A stretch of 64,000 nucleotides of DNA from Paenibacillus xylanilyticus (GTDB lineage Bacteria > Bacillota > Bacilli > Paenibacillales > Paenibacillaceae). The translations under genes were made by a program, and so were the position numbers. The notes under the pieces are model-generated. The model saw nothing but the letters and a program-made list of their open reading frames with translations. It was not told the DNA's origin and did not search any database. Shown here in pieces: positions 18,106 through 26,663 of this stretch (its first letter is position 1; the number at the start of each line of letters is the position of its first letter). Location of the stretch: the NCBI RefSeq assembly GCF_009664365.1, contig NZ_CP044310.1, positions 2,987,001-3,051,000 on the forward strand, read 5' to 3'.

Positions 18106-19203
18106 ATGAATTCAGCCGGATCCGTTCGTGTATCCGAATTGGCCGCTGGTCTTTCCCTGTTCGAAGTTGGAAGTACAACCTTGTTTCTAATGGGCGGAGA
18201 AGCGAAGCAGGATGCATGGTTAGCGATGCTAATTGGAGCATTTGCTGGCCTATTGCTGCTAATTATCCATCTTACCATTCATCACCAGGAACCCGACCTG
18301 GATTTGTTCCTTTTGTTGAAACGCTACATGGGCAAGATACTGGGAACAGTAGTAAGCTTATCATTTATCGGTTATTTCGCTTATGAAGCTTCCCGGAATC
18401 TGCGGGATCTGAGTGAGGTTACCACGTTGACGTTGTTAAATAAAACACCCATGTGGTTGATCAGTATAATCAGTCTGCTGGTTGTAGCCAACACCGTGCG
18501 GTACGGATATCGTGTGCTGTTCCTCATTTGCATGATTTTGTTCCCTGTAATAGTTTTCGGTTACGTGTTAATCAGTATTCTTATTCCTGCCACTGGTCTT
18601 TTTCATACTGAATTGAGTTTGCCTGTATTGGAAAACGGGTGGGGAAACATATTCAAGGCTGCTATTCCAGAAATTATATCCTTTCCATTCGGACAAGTTG
18701 TTTTGTTTTTGGTCTTTTATCCTTATGGCCGTAAAGGAAAGAATCTGAACAAAGTCGTGATCATAGCATATATCGCTACCGCGGTCAGTTTAACATTTAT
18801 CAATCAACTCATTATTTTCGTTATGGGACCCGACATCGCAATGTTTAGTACGCTCCCTCTGCTGCAAACCGTTCAATTAATTGACATGACAGAGGTGCTT
18901 GAACGGATGGACGCCCTGTTCACGCTGCTCCTGTTCTTGGGATTAGGGATTAAGATCGCTTTTTTTTTCCAAGGTGCTGTAATAGGGCTTGAAAGAATCA
19001 CTGGAGCTAGTTACCGGAGATGGGTACTGCCTGCAGGGATTGTGTTGTATGGACTGTCATTCTTGTCTCCGAATTTTACAGAGCATCTTGAAGTTGGGCG
19101 AGGCATTGCGTTGATCTATTCTTCACCGTTATTTCAAATTGTTCTTCCGCTCATATTATTAATTGTTATTCTTATCAAGAAAAGAATGAAGATTAATAAG
19201 TGA
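18106..19203 (+). CDS. Spore germination receptor permease subunit B (GerB/endospore germination permease)
   Basis: A 365-residue protein of the APC-like endospore germination permease family, with ten predicted membrane helices. The start region ELAAGLSLFEVGSTTLFLMG and ALFTLLLFLGLGIKIAFFFQ are typical of the family. By homology to GerAB it forms the germinant-binding membrane channel of the receptor. The ATG is preceded by AGGAGATG. It is the last gene of the operon; the terminator at 19283-19310 follows. Confidence 0.92.
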   Translation: MNSAGSVRVSELAAGLSLFEVGSTTLFLMGGEAKQDAWLAMLIGAFAGLLLLIIHLTIHHQEPDLDLFLLLKRYMGKILGTVVSLSFIGYFAYEASRNLRDLSEVTTLTLLNKTPMWLISIISLLVVANTVRYGYRVLFLICMILFPVIVFGYVLISILIPATGLFHTELSLPVLENGWGNIFKAAIPEIISFPFGQVVLFLVFYPYGRKGKNLNKVVIIAYIATAVSLTFINQLIIFVMGPDIAMFSTLPLLQTVQLIDMTEVLERMDALFTLLLFLGLGIKIAFFFQGAVIGLERITGASYRRWVLPAGIVLYGLSFLSPNFTEHLEVGRGIALIYSSPLFQIVLPLILLIVILIKKRMKINK

Positions 19204-19282
19204 TGCTTTAAGACAATCATGAAGTTGGAATGAATATTAAATACATATTGGAATATAGGAAAATGTGGAATAGTGAACTACA

Positions 19283-19310
19283 AAACGACTCAGTAGACAC
19301 TGAGTCGTTT
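19283..19310. terminator. Bidirectional terminator between ger operon and coat genes
   Basis: Perfect 12-bp stem AAACGACTCAGT / ACTGAGTCGTTT with a 4-nt loop, between convergent transcription units. Confidence 0.85.
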
Positions 19311-19322
19311 AACTTTAACATT

Positions 19323-19634
19323 TTATTTGGAGTCCGCTAATTTCAAAGCCGTATCCGATTTTTCCAAATCATGCTCAACTTGTTCTTCGATATTGTAAGG
19401 ATGATACATTTCATTTTTGATCATATAGTCGGCGATTTTTTGATGCGTATCAATTGCAGTGTCCAGTTGGGCCTTCAGCACTTTTCGAACTCGTGGTGTT
19501 GCCGTTTCGGTAAGAGCAATCGCATAAGTGCGTACAGCTGACTTGGCTGACAGAAGCATATCGGTGGCAATCGCAAGATCATCCATTGGCTTGATGGCCT
19601 TTACCAGCATTTCTTTGGTCATTGTCGTAGACAT
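19323..19634 (-). CDS. Small spore-coat-like protein (CotF family, C-terminal-half type)
   Basis: A 103-residue, mostly helical protein. The stretch MDDLAIATDMLLSAKSAVRTYAIALTETATPRVRKVL matches the CotF core (helical hairpin with 'xxDxxxAxDxLxxxK'), and the YMIKNEMYHPYN tail is the C-terminal CotF signature. It is cytoplasmic with no signal peptide, as expected for coat proteins made in the mother cell. The start has AAGGAGG 9 nt upstream. It follows the 63-aa gene by 14 bp, in the same transcript. The two small proteins together resemble the two halves of a normal CotF. Confidence 0.75.
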   Translation of the reverse strand: MSTTMTKEMLVKAIKPMDDLAIATDMLLSAKSAVRTYAIALTETATPRVRKVLKAQLDTAIDTHQKIADYMIKNEMYHPYNIEEQVEHDLEKSDTALKLADSK

Positions 19635-19648
19635 AATAAGAATCCTCC

Positions 19649-19840
19649 TTATTTCAATAGGGATTTCAACTCTTCAATCGCTTGGGATGAATTGTTCAGA
19701 TCGTCTTCAATCAAGGATTTTAGTTTCTCGTCTTGGACCAGTTCCAGTATGGTAACCGCTTTAGTAGCACATGATGTTTTGAGCGTTAGCAGTTCATGAA
19801 TTTCAAGTTTCTCGTGTACTGCAAGTTCTTTCGTCGCCAT
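19649..19840 (-). CDS. Small CotF-like protein (63 aa, N-terminal-half type)
   Basis: Only 63 residues: HEKLEIHELLTLKTSCATKAVTILELVQDEKLKSLIEDDL, an amphipathic helical hairpin like the first helices of CotF/DUF-coat proteins (L.x.K..c..K). GGAGGTG lies 7 nt upstream of the ATG, so translation is well supported. It is co-transcribed with the 103-aa CotF-like protein and lies 106 bp downstream of a manganese catalase gene on the same strand. Role inferred from context: a spore coat or catalase-associated structural protein. Confidence 0.65.
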   Translation of the reverse strand: MATKELAVHEKLEIHELLTLKTSCATKAVTILELVQDEKLKSLIEDDLNNSSQAIEELKSLLK

Positions 19841-19946
19841 CGTGAAACACCTCCAGATATCGTTGTCTATTGATTAGTACCCAAAATAATAGAGTAGAAA
19901 CGTAAAAGAAATGATATATATAATGAATACTTCAATGGGTTAACGA

Positions 19947-20786
19947 TTATTTATCGCTCGCTTTTCCATCGAGGTCATGATGTAGTTCTGTGGCAGGAAT
20001 GACAGGCTCGTAGACTTGCCCTTTTGGAACAGGATTGGAAACGTACACGAAATCCCCGGTACCATCTGGAGCACTTCCTTTCGCCCACAAACCTTCACTG
20101 GATTCTGTACCTTCGGAAAGATTCCAGAACTCATAGGCTTCAGGTTGAGATTCCTGCTCGGCCTCTGGTGGGAAGGAAGCAGGAACAACGACGCCGTTCT
20201 TTTCCTCCAATTCCTGAATGGCAGCCATCCATTGATACTGATGGTAACGGTCACGTGCCAACATTTTGCGGAACGTCGCCCGAACGCCTTCATCGGTAGT
20301 CATGTGATAGAGTCGTGCAACCTGGAGACGGCCCTGACTTTCGGCATGCAGGTTAGAACGCATATCTGCAAGAAGGTTGCCGCTTGCCACAATATATGAA
20401 CCATTCCAAGGTACGCCAGTAGAGTTCGTAGGTAAACCGCCGAGTCCGCTCACCAGTAGATGTTGAGGATTGATTCCTCCCATAATGGCAGCAGTAACAG
20501 GATCCTCAGCTGCTTTTTGCTGTTCAGCAGGTGTGGCGCCATCCAGCAGCTGGCTGATCAAAGCGCAGAGCATCTCAACGTGGCCGATTTCCTCGGTGCC
20601 GATATCCATAAGCATATCTTTATATTTTTCTTCGCCACGACAATTGAATCCTTGAAAGAGGTACTGCATCATTACGGTCATTTCGCCGAATTGTCCACCC
20701 AATACTTCCTGGACCTGACGGGCAAATACGGGATCCGGGCGATCTACTTTTACTTCGAATTGTAATTCCTTTTGGTGTCTGAACAT
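19947..20786 (-). CDS. Manganese catalase, copy 1 (CotJC/YjqC-like)
   Basis: A 279-residue ferritin-like dimanganese catalase converting H2O2 to water and O2. All five metal ligands are present: E35 (GGQFGEMTVMM), E66 and H69 (TEEIGHVEM), E149 (HAESQGR) and H182 (DRYHQYQW), almost the numbering of the Lactobacillus plantarum enzyme. In spore formers such enzymes are often coat-associated (CotJC). The start at 20786 is chosen over an upstream extension to 20921 because GGAGGG lies 6 nt before it and the protein then begins like other family members. The C-terminal ~55 residues (PEAYEFWNLSEGTES ... VYEPVIPATELHHD) form the extended tail typical of the long form. Confidence 0.9.
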   Translation of the reverse strand: MFRHQKELQFEVKVDRPDPVFARQVQEVLGGQFGEMTVMMQYLFQGFNCRGEEKYKDMLMDIGTEEIGHVEMLCALISQLLDGATPAEQQKAAEDPVTAAIMGGINPQHLLVSGLGGLPTNSTGVPWNGSYIVASGNLLADMRSNLHAESQGRLQVARLYHMTTDEGVRATFRKMLARDRYHQYQWMAAIQELEEKNGVVVPASFPPEAEQESQPEAYEFWNLSEGTESSEGLWAKGSAPDGTGDFVYVSNPVPKGQVYEPVIPATELHHDLDGKASDK

Positions 20787-20864
20787 GTGAATCCCTCCAA
20801 TGGTATGGTTGATTAATTCTAAATCTATATAACCTGTCCAATTAATTCTAAACAAAAGGGAAAC

Positions 20865-20911
20865 ACAAAAAAGACAAAGAGGGAGCAGAATGACGGCTCC
20901 TTCTTTGTCTT
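20865..20911 (-). terminator. Rho-independent terminator of the DUF3231-like gene
   Basis: AAGACAAAGA-AGGAGC / GCTCC-CTCTTTGTCTT stem read on the minus strand, followed by a T-run. It separates the DUF3231-like gene from catalase 1. Confidence 0.85.
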
Positions 20912-20953
20912 GAACGGGCATTGAATGTTCCTTAAATTAGGCGCTGCGTATGC

Positions 20954-21466
20954 TTACTCCGAATCTGGTCTTTTGATTTGAAGAGGAGGAGGAACAAGCC
21001 AGCCTTTTTCTTTGACCAATTGCAAAATGCGCACGCCTAGTGCCGTCTTGGTTACGTGATATTTGGCGAATAATGCACCGATATCTTCCCGGATGGATTG
21101 TCCCATGACCTGGCTCGCAGCAACCAGACCCAACGAGGTGTCTGCTGCGATTTTGGCTGCGATTTCAGGATCAGTAAACCTTGCGCCAGCGGGGATATCC
21201 TCCAATTTGACAGGAGGTCTTTCGGGCAGCATTGGGGCCGGAGCAATGCCATTCTCGGTCAACAAAGCATCGCACTCTTTAATTTCCAGTTTGGCCTGAT
21301 CCAGCAGGTCATCAAGGATTTTTTTCAGATCCTTATCTCCTGCATGGTTCATGTACGCCTGGTAACAGGAAATGGAGCCTTTTGCCACCATGGAGCATTG
21401 CCACACGCTGAAGATTTCTCCGTAGTGCATGGGTTCGTCTTTGGGATTGCCACTCAATATACCCAT
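20954..21466 (-). CDS. DUF3231-like helical protein
   Basis: A 170-residue protein resembling one half of the ferritin-like DUF3231 family of Bacillales: MHYGEIFSVWQCSMVAKGSISCYQAYMNHAGDKDLKKIL, then LLTENGIAPAPMLPERP, then the second helix pair. It carries scattered His/Glu residues (MHYGE, DQAKLEIKECD) of a four-helix bundle, but I cannot show a metal site. Family function is unknown; members cluster with sporulation genes and catalases. ATG 21466 with GGAGGG 10 nt upstream is preferred over a TTG 18 nt earlier that lies inside that ribosome site. It is divergent from the second catalase across 166 bp. Confidence 0.75.
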   Translation of the reverse strand: MGILSGNPKDEPMHYGEIFSVWQCSMVAKGSISCYQAYMNHAGDKDLKKILDDLLDQAKLEIKECDALLTENGIAPAPMLPERPPVKLEDIPAGARFTDPEIAAKIAADTSLGLVAASQVMGQSIREDIGALFAKYHVTKTALGVRILQLVKEKGWLVPPPLQIKRPDSE

Positions 21467-21632
21467 TTTATCGTATCCCTCCAAATATTCAGTCGTTTTA
21501 CCGGGTTAGGTTCTCCTTAATCAAAGAATTATATTCTTGCTCCGAATCCAATCATTGGGTGAGCTTGATATCACATAAATCCAGGAAGAAGGCAGAAACT
21601 AAGGCTGTAATTCACTTGAATGGAGGACAACC

Positions 21633-22487
21633 ATGTTTTTTTATAGAGAAGATCTGATTAATATGATTGTTCCGGATAAACCGGATCCGGCAGCAGCCAA
21701 AGTGTTACAGGAAACATTGGGCGGACAATTTGGAGAAATGCGTACGATGATGCAGTTTTTCTTCCAGAGCAGCAACTTCCGCGGAAAAGCAACACAATAC
21801 AGAGACCTGCTTCGTGGTGTATTTCTGGAGGAATTAAGCCACATCGAATTGGTACAGCAAACGATAAATCAATTATTGACCGGAGCAGGAGCGGAGGGGG
21901 CAGGCGATGCCGGCCTGGACGGAGCTCCACTCGACGAAGCCATCAAACATGCGAATCCGCATCATTATATTATGGGGGCACAGAGTTCTCTGCCTGTAGA
22001 TGCAGCAGGTAACCCATGGCTTGGGAATTACGTCTACGATCATGGCAATCTGGTCAGCAATTTGCTTGACAACGTTGTATTGGAATCGACGGGAGTATTA
22101 CAAAAAACAAGAATCTATGAAATGAGTACAAACAAAGCGTTTCGTGAAACGTTGGGTTTCCTGATCGTTCGTGATAATTCACATCAAAATGCATTCGCGA
22201 AGGCCCTCGAAACGTTGGGTGTAAATTGGGGAAAAGTGTTTCCAGTGCCGAACTACGATATCAACAAATACCCGGAATGCCAAAAATACGTTGACCTTGG
22301 CTTCCATAATGCCCAGTTTAACTTCCGGTTGGATAATACCCGGATTGCTGAAATATATAGCGGCCAATCACCTAGTCGTAATGGCGGCGAACTGAAAGTT
22401 ACTGACCCTCCGCAGGGATTCCCACTCCCATATATGCCGGAACTTCCTAATGAGCATAGCCCTGGCCTGCATGACTTGAATGCCTGA
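21633..22487 (+). CDS. Manganese catalase, copy 2
   Basis: A 284-residue paralogue of copy 1, clearly diverged. Metal ligands are conserved: E35 (GGQFGEMRTMM), E67 and H70 (LEELSHIEL), E151 (VLESTGVLQ) and H184 (RDNSHQNAF), so it should be active. It differs by an Ala/Gly-rich insert (TGAGAEGAGDAGLDGAPL) and a proline-rich tail (DPPQGFPLPYMPELPNEHSPG). GGAGG is 6 nt upstream of the ATG. It is monocistronic with a strong terminator, opposite to the other genes of the cluster. Whether both copies are present in the spore or one is vegetative cannot be told. Confidence 0.9.
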   Translation: MFFYREDLINMIVPDKPDPAAAKVLQETLGGQFGEMRTMMQFFFQSSNFRGKATQYRDLLRGVFLEELSHIELVQQTINQLLTGAGAEGAGDAGLDGAPLDEAIKHANPHHYIMGAQSSLPVDAAGNPWLGNYVYDHGNLVSNLLDNVVLESTGVLQKTRIYEMSTNKAFRETLGFLIVRDNSHQNAFAKALETLGVNWGKVFPVPNYDINKYPECQKYVDLGFHNAQFNFRLDNTRIAEIYSGQSPSRNGGELKVTDPPQGFPLPYMPELPNEHSPGLHDLNA

Positions 22488-22520
22488 GTACTTACTTACA
22501 TGAAATAATAACTGCAAAAA

Positions 22521-22552
22521 AAAGAACCCATATCATTGGGTTCCTTTTTTTT
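22521..22552. terminator. Bidirectional terminator after catalase 2
   Basis: AAAGAACCCA / TGGGTTCCTTT stem with long A- and T-runs on either side, serving catalase 2 and the convergent Gln-rich gene. Confidence 0.88.
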
Positions 22553-22562
22553 ATACATATGT

Positions 22563-22913
22563 TTATTGACGATGCTGGTTTGGATACTGTCCGAACGTTT
22601 GCCCAGTAATACTGACATTTGGGTTGTTATAAGGTTGTTCTAAGTATGAAACATGTTGAGAAGTCGTGCTCACGAGCTGTTGAGCGAGATTGGCGATTTG
22701 TTGTAATTGCTGAATAGCGGTTTGGTGTCCTTGAAGTGCGGTTTGAATCATATGAGCCGCTTGCTGCTCGCGTTGAGCCAATTGTTCAAGCTGCTGAGCA
22801 TTGCTTTGCTCCTGTCTCAGCAGTTGTTGATACTGCATGGAAGCTTGCTGTGTTTGCTGCGTAAGCTGCTGAGCCAGATGGGAAATTTGTTGGGACTGTG
22901 AAAATTGATTCAA
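22563..22913 (-). CDS. Gln-rich coiled-coil small protein (116 aa)
   Basis: A 116-residue soluble protein, about a quarter glutamine, with a long continuous helix (about residues 5-88) of heptad-like L/A spacing: HLAQQLTQQTQQASMQ, LEQLAQREQQAAHMI. The tail is Asn/Gln/Pro-rich. No enzymatic motif. It starts with TTG: AGGAGG lies 8 nt before TTG 22913, and no ATG is available nearby. Gln/His-rich coiled coils near coat genes are frequently spore coat or cortex-associated in Bacillales, which fits the neighbourhood, but this is inference. Confidence 0.6.
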   Translation of the reverse strand: MNQFSQSQQISHLAQQLTQQTQQASMQYQQLLRQEQSNAQQLEQLAQREQQAAHMIQTALQGHQTAIQQLQQIANLAQQLVSTTSQHVSYLEQPYNNPNVSITGQTFGQYPNQHRQ

Positions 22914-23067
22914 GTGAGTAGCCTCCTACATGTCATTTGGATTACTTGGAGTAGTATGCAAATCAGATTGGTGAAATATTCACTATTTACTAAGAAAAAG
23001 GGAGCTTAAAAGGTTACCTTAAGATGATCCAAGTTGAAAAAATTACAGACAAAATATAATTTGTTAA

Positions 23068-23096
23068 TTGCTCCCATATTAATCCTCTTGTATACT
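23068..23096 (+). promoter_or_regulatory. Sigma-A-like promoter of the beta-propeller gene
   Basis: TTGCTC (23068-23073), 17-bp spacer, TATACT (23091-23096). No gene is seen in 22914-23178. Confidence 0.6.
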
Positions 23097-23178
23097 AGAT
23101 TCGTTCCAAATGTTTACTTTTTACGCAATAAAGATTAAGTAGATTTAATAGCTTACACTTTCATGAAGGAGGATTTCC

Positions 23179-24585
23179 ATGCCGAACAAACAGACTAAAT
23201 CACGAACAGAAAAACGTAAATCTCATCCCTACGTTCGCACGCTTACAGGGTTAACCGCAGCCATCATCGCTGTTAGCGGAGGGTTCAGCGCGATGCCTTC
23301 CCAGGCACTCGCGGAGAAAGCGGATATCTCCATCTACAATTGGAATTCATATTCCAATTTAACTGTACCTGAACGTAAACCTTCCTGGACAGTGAAGGTA
23401 GACTCTTATACAGATCAGAATGAAAGCTATCAAGGACAACAGGCTGTTGCAGAAGACGGTAAAGTATTTGCCTTTTCTAATCGCAAGCTGGTCGCCTTGG
23501 ATGCAGCAACGGGCAAACAGCTCTGGACATATGGTAAAGATCTGACCCCTAGCATCGTTTATGACAATGGCGTTCTGTATGGTCTAACCTCCAGCCATAA
23601 GCCATATGCGGTAAATGCCAAGACTGGAAAGGCTGTATGGCAATCGGGCACATCCACATGGGTGGATACGCGTGAGCGGACCGAAGCATTAATTCCTACT
23701 GCAGATACACTATACGTCATCAAAGGAAGCACCACATATGCTTTTGATCGGAAGACAGGCAAGCTGCGGTGGAAGGCTGATGAAGCATTAGCCGAAGGCA
23801 ATGGTACAGCGTATCTGCAGGAATCCGATGGAGTGGTGCTGCGAACCTTCTTTGTGCAGGGTGCACTGACTTCTGTGCAATTAAACGCTTATGACAAGAA
23901 AACCGGGAAAAAGCTATGGAGTGAGTTTGGACAGGGAGAGGCACTTCAAATTAAAAATGGATTGGTATATTCCGTCGATTATTACACTCCGCTGCTTCAA
24001 GATTATGAATCTGACCCGGACCGGAAGGTACAGGTGAATGCCTTTAATCTCAAGACAGGAACACGTAAAGGAAGTATGGACTTCACTTGGAAAATGTCCG
24101 GCGACCCGCCGTATGAGCACGGCCAAGGGAGTGCATTGGCTGATAATGGGAAGATATATATTGAACAGGCAGGCAAGATTGCTGAATATGATCTGAATAC
24201 GTATAAGAATGGTGATGCTCCAACGAGGACGTTTCAGCCTCCTGGCGGGGTGAGTGGAGAACTGGTAGCGGTTGTTCAGGATCGTCTAATCTACAGGGAC
24301 TCTGTTACAGATAGCGAATTAAAGGGTGTTAAGCTGGTAAACGGCAGTGCGGTTCAATGGAATGGCGATGCTCCAGTGTCGCAGGTTAGCATATATGGCA
24401 AAGGAATCTATCGTGCGCAGCGTAACGGTACACTGCTTGGAATCAATATGCTGACAAGCCAGCCTGTATTCCGTGTGAAAACCGGGGCTGATTTGCATGA
24501 AGCAACGCTGAAGACCGGCAGCATGATTATTATACAGGCCGAAGGCAAACTGATTGGCGTCAAGCTGCCAGCATCGCTGAAATAG
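23179..24585 (+). CDS. Secreted PQQ-like beta-propeller protein
   Basis: A 468-residue exported protein. A signal peptide with a long basic n-region ends near SQALA (about residue 45). The rest is a run of beta-propeller blades with the PQQ-enzyme/BamB repeat signature: LVALDAATGKQLWTYG, YAVNAKTGKAVWQSG, YAFDRKTGKLRWKA, NAYDKKTGKKLWSEFG, NAFNLKTGTRKGSM. No catalytic aspartate or disulfide ring of PQQ dehydrogenases is visible, so it is probably a structural or binding propeller on the cell surface and not a dehydrogenase. A single gene with its own promoter and terminator; AAGGAGG precedes the ATG. Confidence 0.8.
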   Translation: MPNKQTKSRTEKRKSHPYVRTLTGLTAAIIAVSGGFSAMPSQALAEKADISIYNWNSYSNLTVPERKPSWTVKVDSYTDQNESYQGQQAVAEDGKVFAFSNRKLVALDAATGKQLWTYGKDLTPSIVYDNGVLYGLTSSHKPYAVNAKTGKAVWQSGTSTWVDTRERTEALIPTADTLYVIKGSTTYAFDRKTGKLRWKADEALAEGNGTAYLQESDGVVLRTFFVQGALTSVQLNAYDKKTGKKLWSEFGQGEALQIKNGLVYSVDYYTPLLQDYESDPDRKVQVNAFNLKTGTRKGSMDFTWKMSGDPPYEHGQGSALADNGKIYIEQAGKIAEYDLNTYKNGDAPTRTFQPPGGVSGELVAVVQDRLIYRDSVTDSELKGVKLVNGSAVQWNGDAPVSQVSIYGKGIYRAQRNGTLLGINMLTSQPVFRVKTGADLHEATLKTGSMIIIQAEGKLIGVKLPASLK

Positions 24586-24634
24586 TGGGCGATTGAAGAG
24601 TGGTGCCATGAGGGAAAATAAATGGAACTTAGAG

Positions 24635-24658
24635 GGACGGACATTTCCGTCCTTTTTT
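24635..24658 (+). terminator. Rho-independent terminator of the beta-propeller gene
   Basis: GGACGGA / TCCGTCC stem, 4-nt loop, six T. Confidence 0.9.
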
Positions 24659-24698
24659 GCTGTGCGCGTAATCGTCTTATAAGCTGGGCAAATATGGA

Positions 24699-24747
24699 TT
24701 GACGAATGAGTGCATAGTGTATATATTATATATACACACTATGCACT
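24699..24747 (+). promoter_or_regulatory. GntR/ABC operon promoter with long palindromic operator
   Basis: TTGACG (24699-24704), 17-bp spacer, TATATT (24722-24727). Perfect 12-bp arms AGTGCATAGTGT (24709-24720) and ACACTATGCACT (24736-24747) flank the -10, with a nested GTGTATATA / TATATACAC palindrome inside. This fits autorepression by the YtrA-type GntR regulator that follows. Confidence 0.8.
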
Positions 24748-24768
24748 TAATAAACACCAACGAGGTGA

Positions 24769-25158
24769 ATGACCATTAAAATTCTGATATCCAACGCTTC
24801 GAGCGATCCCATCTATATGCAGATATTAACCCAGATCAGGCAGAGTATTTTGAGCGGAGAGTTGGTTGCCGGGGATAGTCTTCCCTCCATCAGGCAGCTC
24901 GCCAAGGATCTGCAAGTCAGCGTGATTACGACCAAACGTGTCTATGAAGAGCTGGAAAAAGAGAAGTTAATTGACTCCGTCGTAGGCAAGGGCTGTTTCG
25001 TCTCAGGAGCCAATCAGGACTTTATTCGGGAGCAGCGGATGAAACGGCTGGAAGAGAAAATGCTGGAGATTATTCGGGAAAGTAAGGAATTAAGTATGAC
25101 GGAGCAAGATGTAATTCAACTTTTCACTATGTTGTCTGAGGAGGAAACTTCATCATGA
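24769..25158 (+). CDS. GntR-family regulator, YtrA subfamily
   Basis: A 129-residue repressor. The N-terminal winged helix (DPIYMQILTQIRQSILSGEL ... SIRQLAKDLQVSVITTKRVYEELEKEKLIDSVVGKGCFV) is followed by a short dimerisation helix pair, the YtrA length class (about 120-130 aa) found next to ABC-2 transporters and induced by cell-wall antibiotics in characterised cases. The stop overlaps the ABC ATPase start by 4 bp. The GAGGTG site is only 1 nt before ATG 24769; an ATT codon at 24775 would have ideal spacing, so the true initiation codon may be unusual. Confidence 0.88.
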   Translation: MTIKILISNASSDPIYMQILTQIRQSILSGELVAGDSLPSIRQLAKDLQVSVITTKRVYEELEKEKLIDSVVGKGCFVSGANQDFIREQRMKRLEEKMLEIIRESKELSMTEQDVIQLFTMLSEEETSS

Positions 25159-26021
25159 ATGCCATTGAACTGCGTAACTTAAGCAAGGTGTATCCCTTAT
25201 TTAAGGTGGATAATATATCTCTGGATGTAAAACAGGGGTATATTACTGGGCTCATTGGACCGAATGGGGCGGGGAAAAGCACCCTGATCAAAATGATCAT
25301 TGGCTTGATCCACCCAGACTCGGGTACGATCAGGACATTGGGACATGAGATGCCCGCTCAGGAAGTAAATATTAAGCAGCGTATTGGTGTCGTATCGGAT
25401 GAATGCTTTTATTATGAACATCTGACGATCCGTGAAATGAAAAAAATGATTGCACCCTTTTATAAGCAGTGGGATGAGCAGCAATTCAATGGATACCTGG
25501 AGCAATTCGAATTGTCGCCGAAGAAGAAGATCGCTGATTTGTCCAAGGGGATGAAAATCAAGTTCTCTCTGGCCATCGCTATGTCACACGATGCTGATCT
25601 TCTCATTATGGATGAGCCGACATCCGGTCTTGATCCTGTATTTAGAAGAGAGCTTCTGGATCTGCTCTCGGATCTGATACAGGATGAGACAAGATCCATT
25701 ATCTTCTCAACGCATATCACGACGGATCTGGAGCGTATAGCGGACTATATTGCATTTGTTAATCAGGGCAAACTTGTGTTTAACGAAACGAAAGATGATG
25801 TACTGGAGAGATATACGATCGTAAAAGGAGATAGGGAGCTGTTAGATGGGGATACCCGAAATCAATTTATCGGAATTCGCGAGACAGCCGTTGGTTTTGA
25901 GGCACTGGCAGACAATAGGGAAGAGGCTGCAAGGTTATTCGGAAGCTTTGCCCTTTTGCAAAGACCTACCTTGGAGGATCTGATCTACTTTACGGCAAAA
26001 GGGGGACGCAAACATGCTTAA
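25155..26021 (+). CDS. ABC transporter ATP-binding protein (ABC-2 / YtrB-like)
   Basis: A 288-residue ATPase: Walker A GPNGAGKST, Q-loop region, a divergent signature DLSKGMKIKFSLA (LSKGM in place of LSGGQ), Walker B LLIMDEPTSGLDP, and H-loop FSTHIT. It pairs with the following permease and translationally couples to the GntR gene through a 4-bp overlap. Probable export or protection system for a peptide antibiotic or cell-wall stress, by analogy with YtrA-controlled operons; substrate unknown. Confidence 0.88.
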   Translation: MNAIELRNLSKVYPLFKVDNISLDVKQGYITGLIGPNGAGKSTLIKMIIGLIHPDSGTIRTLGHEMPAQEVNIKQRIGVVSDECFYYEHLTIREMKKMIAPFYKQWDEQQFNGYLEQFELSPKKKIADLSKGMKIKFSLAIAMSHDADLLIMDEPTSGLDPVFRRELLDLLSDLIQDETRSIIFSTHITTDLERIADYIAFVNQGKLVFNETKDDVLERYTIVKGDRELLDGDTRNQFIGIRETAVGFEALADNREEAARLFGSFALLQRPTLEDLIYFTAKGGRKHA

Positions 26022-26637
26022 CCTGCTTCGCAAAGATTTCATAGCGCTAAGAAGTTCACTGTGGACGATTGGATTATATCTCGTTGTGTTTAGCCTGGCA
26101 TTCATACCCAACCATGAAATGTCGATGTATTTTGTCGGGATCTACACGGCATTTGGTTCCGTGATTCTGGCAACCATGATTGATATCAAAAACCATAATC
26201 ATAATTTCCTGGTTACCCTGCCGGTCAGCCGCAAAAATATCGTGCAAGCCAAGTATGTATCTGCGATCCTGTATACCTTATTTGGTGTGCTCGCCTCGTT
26301 CGGAATTCACTGGCTGGTTCACTTGAATTTCCCTCAGCTGAATAAGCCAAGCTATACCTTCATGGACATTATGGTTTCCATAGGCATGGTATTGGTGCTG
26401 GTATCCATCTATATGCCGCTCTTTTATGCACTGAGTAAAAAGGGAGCAGGAATAATCAATGCTATATTTATGGTTGCACTCATTCTTCTTGCTCAGCCTT
26501 TTGCTGTTCTTATGACCATGGTCAATGAGAAAGGTCTGGATGGGCAACTTATAGCCATGATATCGATTGGGATAATATTCATCTTCGGTGCATCCTATGT
26601 GTTAACTACTTATTTGTTTGCGAGAAAGGATTTATAA
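26014..26637 (+). CDS. ABC-2 type permease
   Basis: A 207-residue membrane protein with six hydrophobic helices (YLVVFSLAFIPN, YFVGIYTAFGSVILATM, YTLFGVLASFGIHWLV, IMVSIGMVLVLVSIYMPLFY, IINAIFMVALILLAQPFAVL, IISIGIIFIFGASYVLTTYL approximately) and the LVTLPVSRKNIVQAKY loop characteristic of ABC-2 permeases (TLPVSR/RxxIVxAKY). It overlaps the ATPase gene by 8 bp, so the two form one transporter, probably as 2+2. Only the C-terminal half is strongly conserved in the family; substrate unknown. Confidence 0.85.
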   Translation: MLNLLRKDFIALRSSLWTIGLYLVVFSLAFIPNHEMSMYFVGIYTAFGSVILATMIDIKNHNHNFLVTLPVSRKNIVQAKYVSAILYTLFGVLASFGIHWLVHLNFPQLNKPSYTFMDIMVSIGMVLVLVSIYMPLFYALSKKGAGIINAIFMVALILLAQPFAVLMTMVNEKGLDGQLIAMISIGIIFIFGASYVLTTYLFARKDL

Positions 26638-26663
26638 GAAATTTAAACAAATGATATTAAGAA

